Of a stretch of 64,000 nt of DNA, positions 11,290 to 21,622 are shown one piece after another; within the stretch, counting starts at the first letter, position 1, and every line of letters begins with the position of its first letter. The position numbers and the translations under genes were made by a program. The DNA lies in contig NC_062219.1 of the NCBI RefSeq assembly GCF_902686445.1, positions 109,059,160-109,123,159 on the forward strand, given 5' to 3'. The notes beneath the pieces were generated by a model. The model had not been told where the DNA came from. It did no database searches and saw only the letters and a list, made by a program, of their open reading frames with translations. This DNA comes from Sciurus carolinensis (lineage: Eukaryota > Chordata > Mammalia > Rodentia > Sciuridae).

Positions 11290-12430
11290 GCAACTCAAAG
11301 TGGATCAAAGACTAAGGCACTAAAACAGAGATCCTGTGCCTAATAGAAGAAAAAGTAGGCCCAAATCTTCATCATGTCAACTTAGGATCTGTGTTCCTTA
11401 ATAAGACTCCTAAAGCCCAAGAAGTCAAATTACGAATCAATAAATGGGATAGATTCAAACTGAAAAGCTTTTTCTCAGCAAAGGAAACAATCAATAATTT
11501 GAAGAGAGAGCCTACAGAATGGGAAAAATCTTTACCACATGCACCTCAGATAGAGCACTAATCTCTAAGATATATAAAGAACTCAAAAAACTTAACACCA
11601 AAAAAACAAATAACCCAATCAATAAATGGGCTAAGGAACTGAACAGACACTTCACAGAAGAAGAAATACAGCCGATCAGCAAACATATGAAAAAAATGTT
11701 CATCATCTCCTGCAATTAGAGAAATGCAAATCAAAACTGCTGTAAGATTTCATCTCACTCTAGTCAGAATGGCAATTATCAAGAATACAAGCAATAATAA
11801 GTGTTGGCAAGGATGTGGGGAAAAATGTACACTCATACATTGCTGGTGGGAATGCAGATTAGTGCAGCCATTTTGGAAAGCAGTATGGAGTTTCCTCAGA
11901 AAACTTGGAATGGAACCATCATTTGACCCAGTTATCCCACACCTCAGTTTATACCCAAAGGACTTCAAATCAGCATACTACAGGGAGGCAGCCACATCAA
12001 TGTTTATAGCAGCTCAATTCACAACAGCTAAACTATGGAACCAACCTAGATGCCCTTCAACAAATGAATGGATAAAGAAAATGTGGTACATATACAGAAT
12101 GGAATATTACTTAGCCTTAAAGAAGAATGAAATTATGGTATTTGCAGGTAAATGGATGGAACTGGAGAGTATCATGCTGTGTGAAATAAACCAATCCCCC
12201 AAACACCAAAGGCTGAATGTTTTCTCTGATAAGGGGATGTTGATCCATAGTGGGGTGGGGGGTAGGGAAGAATGAAGAGACTTTGGATTGTATAGAGGGG
12301 AGTGAAGGGAGGGGTGGGGTGGGTGGGGAGGTGAATGATGGTAGATTGTAAGACAGACATTATTACCCTATATACATGTATGAAAAGAATTTTTAAAAAA
12401 ATATTTATTACTGTCAAAAAAAAAGTTAAT
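11290..12430 (+). mobile_element. 5'-truncated lineage-specific L1 (ORF2 end, 3' UTR, poly-A)
   Basis: Sense-strand L1 from late ORF2 (AAAGTGGATCAAAGACTAAG), through TATATAAAGAACTCAAAAAA and GGCAAGGATGTGGGGAAAAA, to the 3' end of ORF2 near 12230. A G-rich 3' UTR (about 12240-12340) and a short A tail near 12417-12424 follow. It is about 1.14 kb of an element normally 6-7 kb, the usual result of truncated target-primed insertion. It is much less decayed than the L1M copies elsewhere here, so it is a later, rodent- or squirrel-lineage insertion. It splits an L2. Confidence 0.92.
11519..12275 (+). pseudogene. L1 ORF2p C-terminal fragment (dead)
   Basis: ORF2p is the endonuclease/reverse transcriptase of L1; only its carboxy end is here. 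A 66-codon frame (11519-11719) ends in a stop. The product continues in another frame from 11724 (183 codons), so a frameshift near 11700 breaks it. The second part keeps the cysteine-rich motif C-x3-C-x7-H-x4-C (residues CWQGC to HCWWEC, about residues 28-46 of that frame), then the conserved stretch around [13 protein letters not shown] and MEYY. The endonuclease and reverse transcriptase domains lie beyond the truncation and are absent. No function is expected. Confidence 0.9.
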
Positions 12431-12765
12431 GTAAATAAGTAAAAAGAAAAGAGATGGAAAAAAATAGAACTTCCAGGGTGGCATACACTGAGAAGATGAC
12501 ATTTGGTCAAAAGAGTGAAGGAAACGAGGGACAGGGTCATTTGGACATTTGTGGAAGGGTGTTCCAGACAGAGGGGACCAACATGGCGAAGTCCTTGGTT
12601 GGGGACAGCACGGCTGGTGCCTGGAGGACTGTGTGCAGGGCTCAGGCTGGAGCTCAGAATACACCGGCAAGGGAGCAGAGATGGGCTGAGACGGGGCCAT
12701 GGGCCAGGACTTGTGGGGTGGGGTAGGACTTTGGACTTAGGCAGGGGAGGGATGTGCTGCTTTTG
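12431..12765 (+). mobile_element. L2 relic, right part (split by an L1)
   Basis: Collinear with the L2 left part before the L1: ACTGAGAAGATGACATTTGG, GTGTTCCAGACAGAGGGGA, then GGGCCAGGACTTGTGGGG and GGACTTTGGACTTAGGCAG. Two overlapping plus-strand frames here (90 and 132 codons) are incidental. Confidence 0.55.
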
Positions 12766-12769
12766 TTAC

Positions 12770-14965
12770 AAAAAAAAAAAGGAAAAAAGCCCCAAGAGCA
12801 CGGGGAGAAAACTTATATGTCTTCTGAGAGAACTCAGACCAAAGATGGTGACTCTCAACCCCGGAGGTGGCCATGGAGCGGGTGAGCTGGATGTATTTTG
12901 AAAATATTGCTAATAGGACTTCCAAATGGATTCCATATAGAGTAAAGAAAATAAGATCGCTTGATTTTAATTAAGCATAGGAGATAGACTACAAACCAAA
13001 CCATTAGGAATGGTCACCTGGAGGGTGGGGAAGGATGCGAGGGGGGCAGTGTATATTTCAGTGATATTTGGCCTATTGCAAGACTCACTGTTGATTTCAT
13101 GGTTTGAAAGCAAAACCCAATAAATTATTTGAAAAAAAGATTATCCTTGCTGATCGGTTGATTTTCCCTCCTCACCTGTGATTACGTGCTGGTGGGGCTC
13201 ACTGAATAATTTGTCCTTGGCTCAATCCCCAGTCCTAAAAGCAGGGCTTTGGCTGTCCATGTCTTTTAATTTTTATTTTTTGTTCACCATTTGCCAAGTG
13301 CTTGGCACTGTAGAGAATAATGTGTGCCCTTTGGCCCCACATATATTAAATACAAATAAAGAAAATGTCATCTCGCTATTTTGCCATCTCTTGTGTCACT
13401 GGGGGCTATTGAGGAATGGCTCAAGTAATTTGGGCAGTTAGGATCATCGCTACACAGTCGTTTCTTAATATCTGACATTTTAACACAGGAAAAAAAAATG
13501 AGGCATGATTCACTCTGGCTTCTAAGCCATAGGCTCTGAGGTGAGCTGGCTGACATTTCCTGTCCCCTGAAATTTTGTTCTTACATTTTCCCCCACTTTT
13601 CTTTTTCTTTTTGGCCATTGTGGGTCTGATGCAGCAGAGATGAGAATCACCAGAGACAGTTCCTGCTTTGCCCCATGACTGGAGTTCTTTATAATCATTC
13701 CTGCTCTGATCACAGAATTATTATCACAGAAAGGAAGAAATGCCTCTCAAAGAGCAAGAAGTCCTGTAGCTATTGTTTGACCCATTCCATGGGGTTGGGA
13801 GGGAATCAACAGGGGCGGTGTGCTATTCATATTCTGCACAAAAATAGCTCCAGTGTGGTTAAAAATATTTGTCACCCACATAGAGAAACCTGCAAATCCT
13901 CAGCAGGAGGACATAGGAATATCGGATGAAGACTTCCTCTTACCTGCCTCAGCCAATGGCAACCCTAAAGTGAAAATTTCTCACTCCATGGCTAAGATCT
14001 AGGTTCTGTATTTTTGTATCAGATTTCATTCTGTGTTCTCCTTACTATACTTAAAAGCAAATGTGAATGACGCTGTCAATATCACTGCCCAGCACACAAG
14101 ATTCTCTCTTCCTGGCAGGGTGGGGGCATCATATCCAAGGCCCGCCCCCCTGAGGGTAGGTTGCTTGTTCACCATCAAATTTGCCCAAGGCTTCCAGGTA
14201 CGACTCAGTCGGTGTCCATGGTCCAGGGGAGTTCCCACTCAATGCTGCTGCTCCCCACCATGGGGCTTTCAGGCACCACCCCTCTTTGATACTACGCCCC
14301 TCTTGACCTTTTCAAGTGTTCAAGTTGATTTGTGATGAGTTAAAAAAAATTCCCTTGCAATGATTGTAAAGGACTTCTATTTCTGTTTGTGTGCTTTTTC
14401 AAAAGATGTTTTAGCTATGGGGTCAGGGGCAAGTATTTCAAAAGTTCTCAGAACTGTGTGTCTTCAACTTGAGCTTACAGAGGACATTGGCTCTGCTTGG
14501 CCTCAGTTGTCAGCTAAGCTTATAGCAAAGTCTTTCTTTTCCTTTTCTCTGTCCCGACTCCTTAATGTGTACAAAGTCATTTGTTGCCAAATCCCTAAAA
14601 ACAACTTTTCTCAACTTCTCCTAGTTGGATGACAAGACTCTGAGTTTCTTCCCTCAGCTCTCTTCAGTGTCCCTTTCATTTTTTATTTGTTTTTCTCATT
14701 CATTGTTAGCATTAGGAGAAACCAAAGGACTGGCTCTTCCTCCCTTCCATTCTGACTGTTCTCTAGGACTAAAATGAAATTAACCCATTTTTCTAAAGAA
14801 TATGGTGACTGTGGGAATCAGTTCCTCTCATATTGCCTTGACTTAGCTTTGATGAACTTTGAACTATGACTCTAGGGCATAATTGATTTTGACTTCAGTG
14901 TTTACTCACTAAGTAGGCTGCACAGCTCTCTGATTCTCCCAACTTAACTCCTTAATGTCTTTTCT
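12770..14965. other. No gene seen
   Basis: Short overlapping frames (60-100 codons), none recognisable. A weak MIR-like patch at about 13270-13400 (TTGCCAAGTGCTTGGCACTG) is suggestive only. Confidence 0.5.
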
Positions 14966-14969
14966 CTTT

Positions 14970-15095
14970 TTTAAAATAATTTAATTTAATTTAATTTTAC
15001 TGATAGATAAAATATAAAAATTCCACATATTTGTGTGGTACCATGTGATATTTTCAGTACATGCATACATAGTTTTTTACTTCCGCTCTGAGCTT
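14970..15095. mobile_element. Possible L1M 3'-end fragment
   Basis: TAATTTAATTTAATTTAATT leads into CACATATTTGTGTGGTACCA, TGTGATATTTTCAGTACATG, CATACATAG. This resembles the 'gtacatatttatggggtac..tgtgatattttgatacatg' phrase of old L1 3' ends. Short and uncertain. Confidence 0.35.
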
Positions 15096-15142
15096 AATCC
15101 TTTTACTCAGATGGAAACTGTTTCTAATACAATGGGATGTTG

Positions 15143-15945
15143 TTTTTGTCAGTTTTGCTGCTATAACAAAATATCATAGACTGAGTAATTTATAAACAAT
15201 AGAAATTTATTTCTCATGGTTCTATGCTGTGACCTGCACGGCCATTAAATCAGGTTCCTGGACTGGGTGGTGAGGGGATGGAGAAAATACAGACACACAA
15301 ATAGAGAAAAAGCTGGGTCTTGACTACAACTCTGGTAGGGAGGTAGTGACACAAAGAAGTTCAGCACATTTATTACATAGGTGTAAACATCAAAAGGCTT
15401 TATTGTAAGAAAGTTTCTTCAGAGTAAGCAGAATCAAGGTCATGAGAACGAGCAGCCCGATTATGATCACCAGCTTGTACCCGTAACTTTCTACCCCCAA
15501 GTAGCTGCATCTGAACCTCAAGGTCAAGAGCTATTCAGCTGGCACAGAACCTCCCATTGAACAGGGTGTCACCATAGCAACCAGGCAGACTCAAATTGAC
15601 ACCTTTGCACCAAGAGTTCCCAACAGAGACATCGCCTCACAGGACAGTTTAAGACCCATAATTCAATCACCCTGCCTGACAGTTCTGGATCCTGGGAAGT
15701 TCAAGATCAAGGTGCCAGCATGTTCAGTGTCTGGAAAGGGTCAGCTCCTCAAAGGTGGCACATTCTGAGTCCTCACATGGAAGCTGGCTCTTTGGGACCC
15801 TTTTATAAGGGTATTAATCACATGTGTGAGAGACTATCCCTTATGACCTAATCCCCCAATGGCTTCACCTTCTAATACCATCACCTTGGTGATTAGGTGT
15901 CAACACATGAATTTTAGTAGTACCTAAACAATAAGATCATAGCAG
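15143..15945 (-). mobile_element. MaLR LTR (MLT1/MST type), split by a younger LTR
   Basis: Minus-strand MaLR landmarks run in order: TTTTGCTGCTATAACAAAAT, CATAGACTGAGTAATTTATA, AGAAATTTATTTCTCATGGT, [insert], CTGGATCCTGGGAAGTTCAA, CCTTTTATAAGGGTATTAAT, CTAATACCATCACCTTGGTG, ACACATGAATTTTAG. The two halves join cleanly if 15225-15681 is removed with one copy of the short duplication. Confidence 0.87.
15225..15681 (-). mobile_element. Solo LTR inserted in the MaLR LTR (ERV, class II-like, tentative)
   Basis: A 457-bp insert with TG...CA ends (starts TGCTGTGACC, ends GCCTGACA) and near-identical 6-bp flanks (GTTCTA / GTTCTG). Direction comes from poly-A signals AATAAA read on the minus strand near 15400 and 15375. 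No internal retroviral region is present, so it is a solo LTR from LTR-LTR recombination. The class is inferred only from the duplication length and general texture. A short hydrophobic frame inside it is discussed in the findings. Confidence 0.65.
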
Positions 15946-16620
15946 ATTTGTAGACATCAGGGGTGAATTGTGAAGTGTTTTGATACTCAGAGTAAAGAGT
16001 CTGGCAAGTAAAATTTAACTACAGTTATTGTTATTAATAATAACTGAAACTTACATAAGCAACATGAACATATAATAGTCTCCCCTCTGCTAATATTTCG
16101 ACATTTGCTTGCGACATTTTGTGGCGTAACTTTTCTGAGCATCAGTGAAATGCACCCTCAGGTGGAAAGAGCACTGCAGGATCTGACCTGAGCCTTGGCC
16201 TTCCCATTAACCAGCACAAAGTCAGTCAAATCAATCAATTTTGTCTTGCAATCTTTAGGATCTACAGTCTACAACCCACGCTAAAACAGTTATTGTGTTC
16301 TAGATAACCAGGTCAAAGCAAACAGAAGAAAAAAGCTAAGCAGAAGAGAGTATTCATCTTTTGAGAGAAGATATTCAGGAAGAAGCCATCCATATTACTT
16401 CCATGACATTGAGTAATTATTGGCTCTTTATTCCTTTTATTGCAATGCTGTTAAGGACAACATTAAGTAGTTATAAACTAATTTATTTATAACTTCTTCT
16501 GAAAACCAAAAGGAATTTAAGTGGAGAAAGATTATTTTTCCAAAGTAGAGACCACTAAGGTGTAAAATTTAAAAAAAAATTTAAAGTCTGTCTTGCCTGA
16601 ATCTAAAATAAATTTCTGAT
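15946..16620. other. No gene or assignable repeat seen
   Basis: Unassigned AT-rich sequence with no frame of note. Confidence 0.5.
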
Positions 16621-16624
16621 AAAA

Positions 16625-16965
16625 TCATAAATACAGTGATTAAGAACTTGGGCTCTTAAACCAGTGTCTGGGTTCCAAGCCTGGCTTTTCCACTTGGGCG
16701 ACCTGGGATAATGACTTAATGTCTATCTTTTCTTTCTTTCTTTTTTTAAAAAAAAAAATTTAGTTGTGAATGGGCCTTTATTTTGTTTATTAATTTATAT
16801 GTGATGCAGAGAATCAAACACAGTGCTTCACACATTCCAGGCACATGCTCTACCACTGAGCTACAACCCCAGTCCCAATGTCTATCTTTTCATCTGTAAA
16901 GTAGAGATAATAACAGTAAGTAATTCACAAGGTGGTTGAGAATATTTAATAATGGTCACTATTTC
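16625..16965 (+). mobile_element. MIR SINE relic, split by a SINE
   Basis: Clear sense MIR: GTGATTAAGAACTTGGGCTC, GGTTCCAAGCCTGGCTTTTC, CACTTGGGCGACCTGGGATA, then after the insert CATCTGTAAAGTAGAGATAA and TAACAGTAAGTAATTCACAA. One of the best-preserved MIRs in the window. Confidence 0.85.
16733..16876 (-). mobile_element. ID-related SINE with extended 3' region
   Basis: Minus-strand ID body (CAGGCACATGCTCTACCACT, GAGCTACAACCCCAGTCCC) plus an unusually long 3' part before the tail (TTTAGTTGTGAATGGGCCTT, TATTTTGTTTATTAATTTAT). It is flanked by perfect 15-bp duplications of AATGTCTATCTTTTC at 16718-16732 and 16877-16891. The long 3' part is a form I associate with squirrel genomes. Confidence 0.85.
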
Positions 16966-17110
16966 TTGAGCATGTCCTTCTTATTAAACACTTTGTGTTT
17001 CTAAGCATTGAATTTCAACAACCCCAAGAGTGTTATAAATATATGTTAACTCATGCACATTAAGCCTTTAAGACTGTGGTTGGCCATAGTAAGACTCAAT
17101 CAAGTCTACC
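16955..17110 (-). mobile_element. MIR-family relic
   Basis: TTTCTTGAGCATGTCCTTCT, then AACACTTTGTGTTTCTAAGC and AACAACCCCAAGAG follow the reverse-complement order of MIR ('tgagcacctactatgtgcc', 'cacaacaaccc'). Diverged. Confidence 0.5.
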
Positions 17111-17334
17111 TAGTAATTTGTGACCAGAAAGATTTAGGGTACAAAGTGAAGTCATTCTGCTTTGAAGTAAAACGTTTTAACAGGAGGGAGGATATTTCAA
17201 TACAAGGCATTCTTTATGAATCTTACTTATGAAGTGAGTTCATTTGAATTTGTCAACAAGTTCCTGCTAAATGAAATCATCTGGGGAGCTATAACTTAAG
17301 GCTTTAATTAAAGAATAAATTAAAAACAACAACA

Positions 17335-18180
17335 GGAGGCTAGATGGCATAAAGAGGACTCACAGAATGCCATTTACACTAACTTTACTTCCCATATCTT
17401 CCAATGTGACCTGAGAGTGCCCTGGTTTATGATGGTGAAAAAACAGTGACCCCAGGGTTTGTAGCTGGTGTATGAAGGAGGTTGAATAAAACTCCAAGTG
17501 ATGAAGGGGTATTAAAAATGCACAAGCAGATTTTGGCTTCTGGTCAGGCTTGTAAAGAGCTTGGAAGTTATCACTCCATTAATGCAAGAAGGAAAAAGTT
17601 GAAAAACTGAAAAGCCAATAATTCTTCTTAGATCTACAAGAGAAGTGAGGTCACAAGCAGACTGCTGCCCTCAAAACTGGAGAGAAAGTCAGGATAATAT
17701 AGACAATCACAATTTACTGGTGCAGAAACCTCCATGGGAACCAGTGCCTGTGCAGGAGAGGCCTGAACAGTGATTGATGAATTGCTAAGAGGCTCAGTGT
17801 GGACAATTCTGTGAGTTAGAACTCCAGTGGGATGTGGCCATAGGGAAGTGCATACACTTTTGTGAGTTTTACCTCTAAGAACTTGGCCATTAGAATATTA
17901 GAGAAAATCCCCTTACGCTTCTCTTCTGGAAGAGGGAAGTAGCCATTTTGAAATATACCAGGGCATTCTGTTCTTAACAAGGCTGTTCCTCAGGGAAACT
18001 CTTGACCAGAGGCTACCCTGCTATGGTTTTATCAGAGTCTTATTCGCCTGGGAAAAGGGAAATACCTCCAGTCAACTCTAACCATCTTGTCCTACCTGGG
18101 AGAAGGAAAACTGAAAAGAACTTGTGATATTCACATTTCAGAGGCACAGCCTCATTCCAAGAGAGGGATCTAAATCACAG
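17335..18180 (+). other. 5' UTR of the fossil L1
   Basis: Phrases expected of an L1M 5' UTR are present in order: CTCAAAACTGGAGAGAAAGT, GGATAATATAGACAATCACA, AGAACTCCAGTGGGATGTGG, GGCATTCTGTTCTTAACAAG, CTACCCTGCTATGGTTTTAT. This region carried the element's internal RNA polymerase II promoter. Confidence 0.75.
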
Positions 18181-18289
18181 GATTAAAGAATGTGTTCCTT
18201 CTCTCAACAACTAAACTCACTAAAGGCCTATTTTCAGCATTTCCTTTTGCTGGGAAACTCATGTCTGATTATCAAAAAAATCAAAAGGC

Positions 18290-19240
18290 ACTCTAAAAGA
18301 CTAAAAGCACATTTTGAAGAGACAGAGCAAGTATCAAACCAAACTCAGGTAAGGCAAGGATGCTGGAATTATCGAACCAGGAATCGAAAATGACTATAGT
18401 AAATACGATAAGAAATCTGAGGAATAAAGTAGATAGCATGCAAAAATGGATGGATGACATAAGCAGAAAGGTAGGAATTCTAAGAAAAAAATTAGAAAAA
18501 AATAACATAATAGAAATGAAAAATGCTTTTGATGGGCTTATTAGTAGCCTGGGTAGGTGAATGAAGAATCTCGGATTGAAGAGTGAAGTGAAAAAAGAAG
18601 AAAACATGCAAGCAAACAAACAAAATCCACCAGAATAGAATATCCAAGGACTGAAGAACAACAAAAATGGCATATGATGCATGATGGGAATGCTAGCAGA
18701 AGGAGAAGGAGAAGAAATAGTTGAAACAATAATGGCTGTGAATTTCTCCAAAATTAATGTCTAATGCCAAACTACAGATCTGGGAAGCTCAGAAAACCAA
18801 GAAGGATAAATGCCCAAAACTACAGCAAGGCTTGTTATAGTAAAATTGCAGAAAATCAAAAGATGTAGGTAAATTCTGAAAGAAACTAGAGATTTAAAAA
18901 GAAAATTAAAGGGAAAAAAATCCCATAACTTACTCATAGAATACTAAATGTAAAAATTACATCTAATTTCTCAGGAATCATACAAGCAAGAACAAAATAT
19001 GTAGTGCTGAGGAAAAATTAAAAAAAAAAAACCTAACATAGGATTCTGAATTCTGTACCCTGCAAAATTGTCCTTCAATAGTGAAGAAGAAATAAAGGCC
19101 TTCTCAGACAAAAATAAATTGAGGATGAATTTGGTAAAAAATTGACATAAAAATGAAGTTCTTTAGAGAAAAGGAAAATTATATAGATCAGAAATTCATA
19201 CACATATAAAGAAAGGAAGAACAATGGAGAAGGAATAAGT
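18290..19240 (+). pseudogene. L1 ORF1 relic
   Basis: ORF1 encodes the RNA-binding chaperone of L1. Its coiled-coil and RNA-binding region is traceable at DNA level (GATAGCATGCAAAAATGGAT, TGCTTTTGATGGGCTTATTA, GAATATCCAAGGACTGAAGA, GAATTCTGTACCCTGCAAAA). The longest sense frame here is about 66 codons; stops and indels break the rest. A 152-codon antisense frame at 18293-18751 is a shadow. Confidence 0.8.
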
Positions 19241-19621
19241 GAAGATAAAATTAATTTTTTTGTATTTTTATCTGTTGACCTAAAAGCAGTTTGTTAAAAG
19301 TAAAAACATCAACAATACATTTTATTATGTATTCTAACTCATATATATGCTAACATATAAGTGAAATGAATGACAATAATGATACAAGAAATGGGAGGGA
19401 GGAATTAGAAAGATTTTGTTGTAGTTACTTGTTCTATCTCTGGTATAATGCTATTTGAAAGTAGATTTGATTAGTTGTAAATGTATGCTGCAACTGGGGT
19501 AACTAACCACTAACAAAAAGAAAAAGAAAAAAGTATGACAGAAAGTAAAAGATGTATAAATGATATACTAAGAAGAAAGTGAAAATAAAATTGTATAACA
19601 TTCTCAATTAAAACTACAAAA

Positions 19622-19843
19622 GGGGCCAGATGCCACAGCACATACTTGTAAGCCCAGTTACTTGGGAGGCTGATGCAGGAGGATCCCAACTGGAGACCAA
19701 CCTGAGCAATTTAGCAGAACTCTGTCTAAAACAACAATTTTTTAAAGGTCTTGTCATGTAGCTCAGTGGTAGAGTACTTGCATAGCATGCATGAGGTCCT
19801 GGGTTCAGTCTCCAATATCACACACACACACACACACACAAAC
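19622..19843 (+). mobile_element. B1-ID dimeric SINE (MEN-type) with (CA)n end
   Basis: The B1-like half (GGGGCCAGATGCCACAGCAC, TTGGGAGGCTGATGCAGGAG) and the ID half (TGTAGCTCAGTGGTAGAGTA, GGTCCTGGGTTCAGTCTCC) are joined by an A/T linker. The 3' end runs into a CA microsatellite. Inserted in the fossil L1 between ORF1 and ORF2. Confidence 0.87.
19819..19840. repeat. (CA)11 microsatellite
   Basis: Eleven CA units at the 3' end of the SINE; microsatellites commonly grow from SINE tails. Confidence 0.95.
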
Positions 19844-20756
19844 ATAAAACAAAACAAACAAAAAACACAAAGGGAAGAAGAAAAAATAGGAGCAGAAACC
19901 AAAGGAAACAAATAAAAAGCAATAACAAACTTGGTAACAATTAATTCAACTATATGAATAATTACTTTAAGTGTCAGTTGTCTAGATGTACCAATTAAAA
20001 CCAGATGTTGTCAAAGTGGATCAAAAACCAAGAACAGCTGTATATTATCTGCAAGAAATCTACTTTAAGGGGAATGGCACATCTAGATTTTAAAGTAAAT
20101 GAATAGAGAAAGATATATCATGATAACATTAAAAAAGAAAGAGTAGCTATATTAATTGCAGACAGAGCAGACTTCTGAGTAAGGAAAGTTATCAGGGACA
20201 AAGAAGGAATTATATAATGATAAAGAGGTTAACTTTTCAAAAACATAGCAATAATCAAATGTATGTGTCCAACAACAGAAAATCAAGCTACATGAGGCAA
20301 AAAAAAAAAAAAAAGCAGAAATAGATGAGTTACCTATTATAGTTGAAAACAACCAAACATGTTTATCAGAAATGGACAGTTCCAGAAGGTAGGAAAACAG
20401 AAAGAACACAGTTGAGCTCAACCACACCATTAATCCACCAAATATAATTTATGGCTACTGAGTACTTCACCAGACAAGGGCAGAATACACATTTTTTTTC
20501 AAGCTCACATGAATCATTCATCAAAATAGTGTTTTTGAACATGCAATACACGGCAATAAATTTAAAAGAATAGAGATAATATAATGTCTTCTCTAAGCTC
20601 ACAAGGAATTAAACAAAAAATCGATAGATGGAAAATCCAAAAATACTTAACAATTAAACCACACACTTCTAAATAACACAAAGAAATTGCAAGAGAAATT
20701 TAAAAATTATTTTGAACTAAGTGAAAAAGAAAACCCAACTTATCAAAATTCATGGG

Positions 20757-20839
20757 GGGACTGGGGAGATAGCTCAGTTGGTAGAGTGCTTGCCTTATAA
20801 GCACAAGGCCCTGGTTTCCATCTCCAGCACCCCCCAAAA
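20757..20839 (+). mobile_element. ID SINE with 12-bp target duplication
   Basis: Body starts GGGACTGGGGAGATAGCTCA. It has a tRNA-like A box (TAGCTCAGTTGG) and a B-box region altered to CTGGTTTCCATCTCC. The tail is C7 followed by about nine A. Perfect duplications of AAAATTCATGGG lie at 20745-20756 and 20840-20851. Inserted in the fossil L1 ORF2. Confidence 0.93.
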
Positions 20840-21189
20840 AAAATTCATGGGAAGCTGTGAAGACAGTTATTAGAGGAAAATTCAGAGCATTGATTGCTTA
20901 TTTTAGAAAATAAGAAAGGCCTAGAATCAATTATTTAAGGATATTATAAAAAAGAGAGGAAATTAAATCCAATTTAAGAAGAAGAAAATAATAAAAAAAA
21001 AGACAGTAGAAATCAATGGAATTGGAAACAGAAAATCAACAGGAAGAATCAACAAAACCAAAAGCTTGTTCTTTGAAAATATCAATAACACTGCTAAGTC
21101 TCTAGTTAGACTAACAACAAAAAAGAGAGAGGGAACACAAATTATTAATATCAGAAATGAAAGAACATCATTATAGGGTTCATGGACAA

Positions 21190-21622
21190 GCTTTAGTCAA
21201 CTTTTTTTGTTGCTGCAACCAAAAGACCTGACAAGAACAACTTTAGAGAAGAAAAAGTTTATTTGTCACTCATGGATTCAGAGGTTGAATTTATAGACAG
21301 CCAACTCCGTTGCTTTGTTCCCGAGGTGAGCCAGAACATCGGGGCAGAAGTGTTTGGCAGAGAAAAGCAGTTCAGATTATGAAAATCAGGAAGTACAGAG
21401 AGAGCTCTGCAACCAAGGGCAAAATACAAACCCCAAAGGCATGTCCCCAAAGACCTACCTCCTCTAGCCACACTCTACCTGACTAAGTTACCATCTGATT
21501 AATCCCCATCATGGGATTATTACACTGAGTTAAGACTCTCCTAACACAATTTCACCTCTACACTTTCTTGCATTGTCTCACACATGACATTTTGGGGAAC
21601 ACCTAAGATCTAAACCATAACA
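21190..21622 (-). mobile_element. Solo MaLR-type LTR (MT-like squirrel family), copy 1
   Basis: Minus-strand LTR of about 433 bp inserted in the fossil L1, flanked by perfect 5-bp duplications GACAA (21185-21189, 21623-21627), the length expected for ERVL/MaLR. Landmarks: TTGTTGCTGCAACCAAAAGA, CTTGCATTGTCTCACACATG, CATTTTGGGGAACACC, ending AACCATAACA. Three more copies of this family are in the window. Confidence 0.85.

Noticed and set aside
18293..18751. 152-codon minus-strand open frame
   Set aside because: It is antisense to the fossil L1 ORF1 and rich in Ser/Phe/Leu because the L1 sense strand is A-rich. It is a shadow, not a gene.
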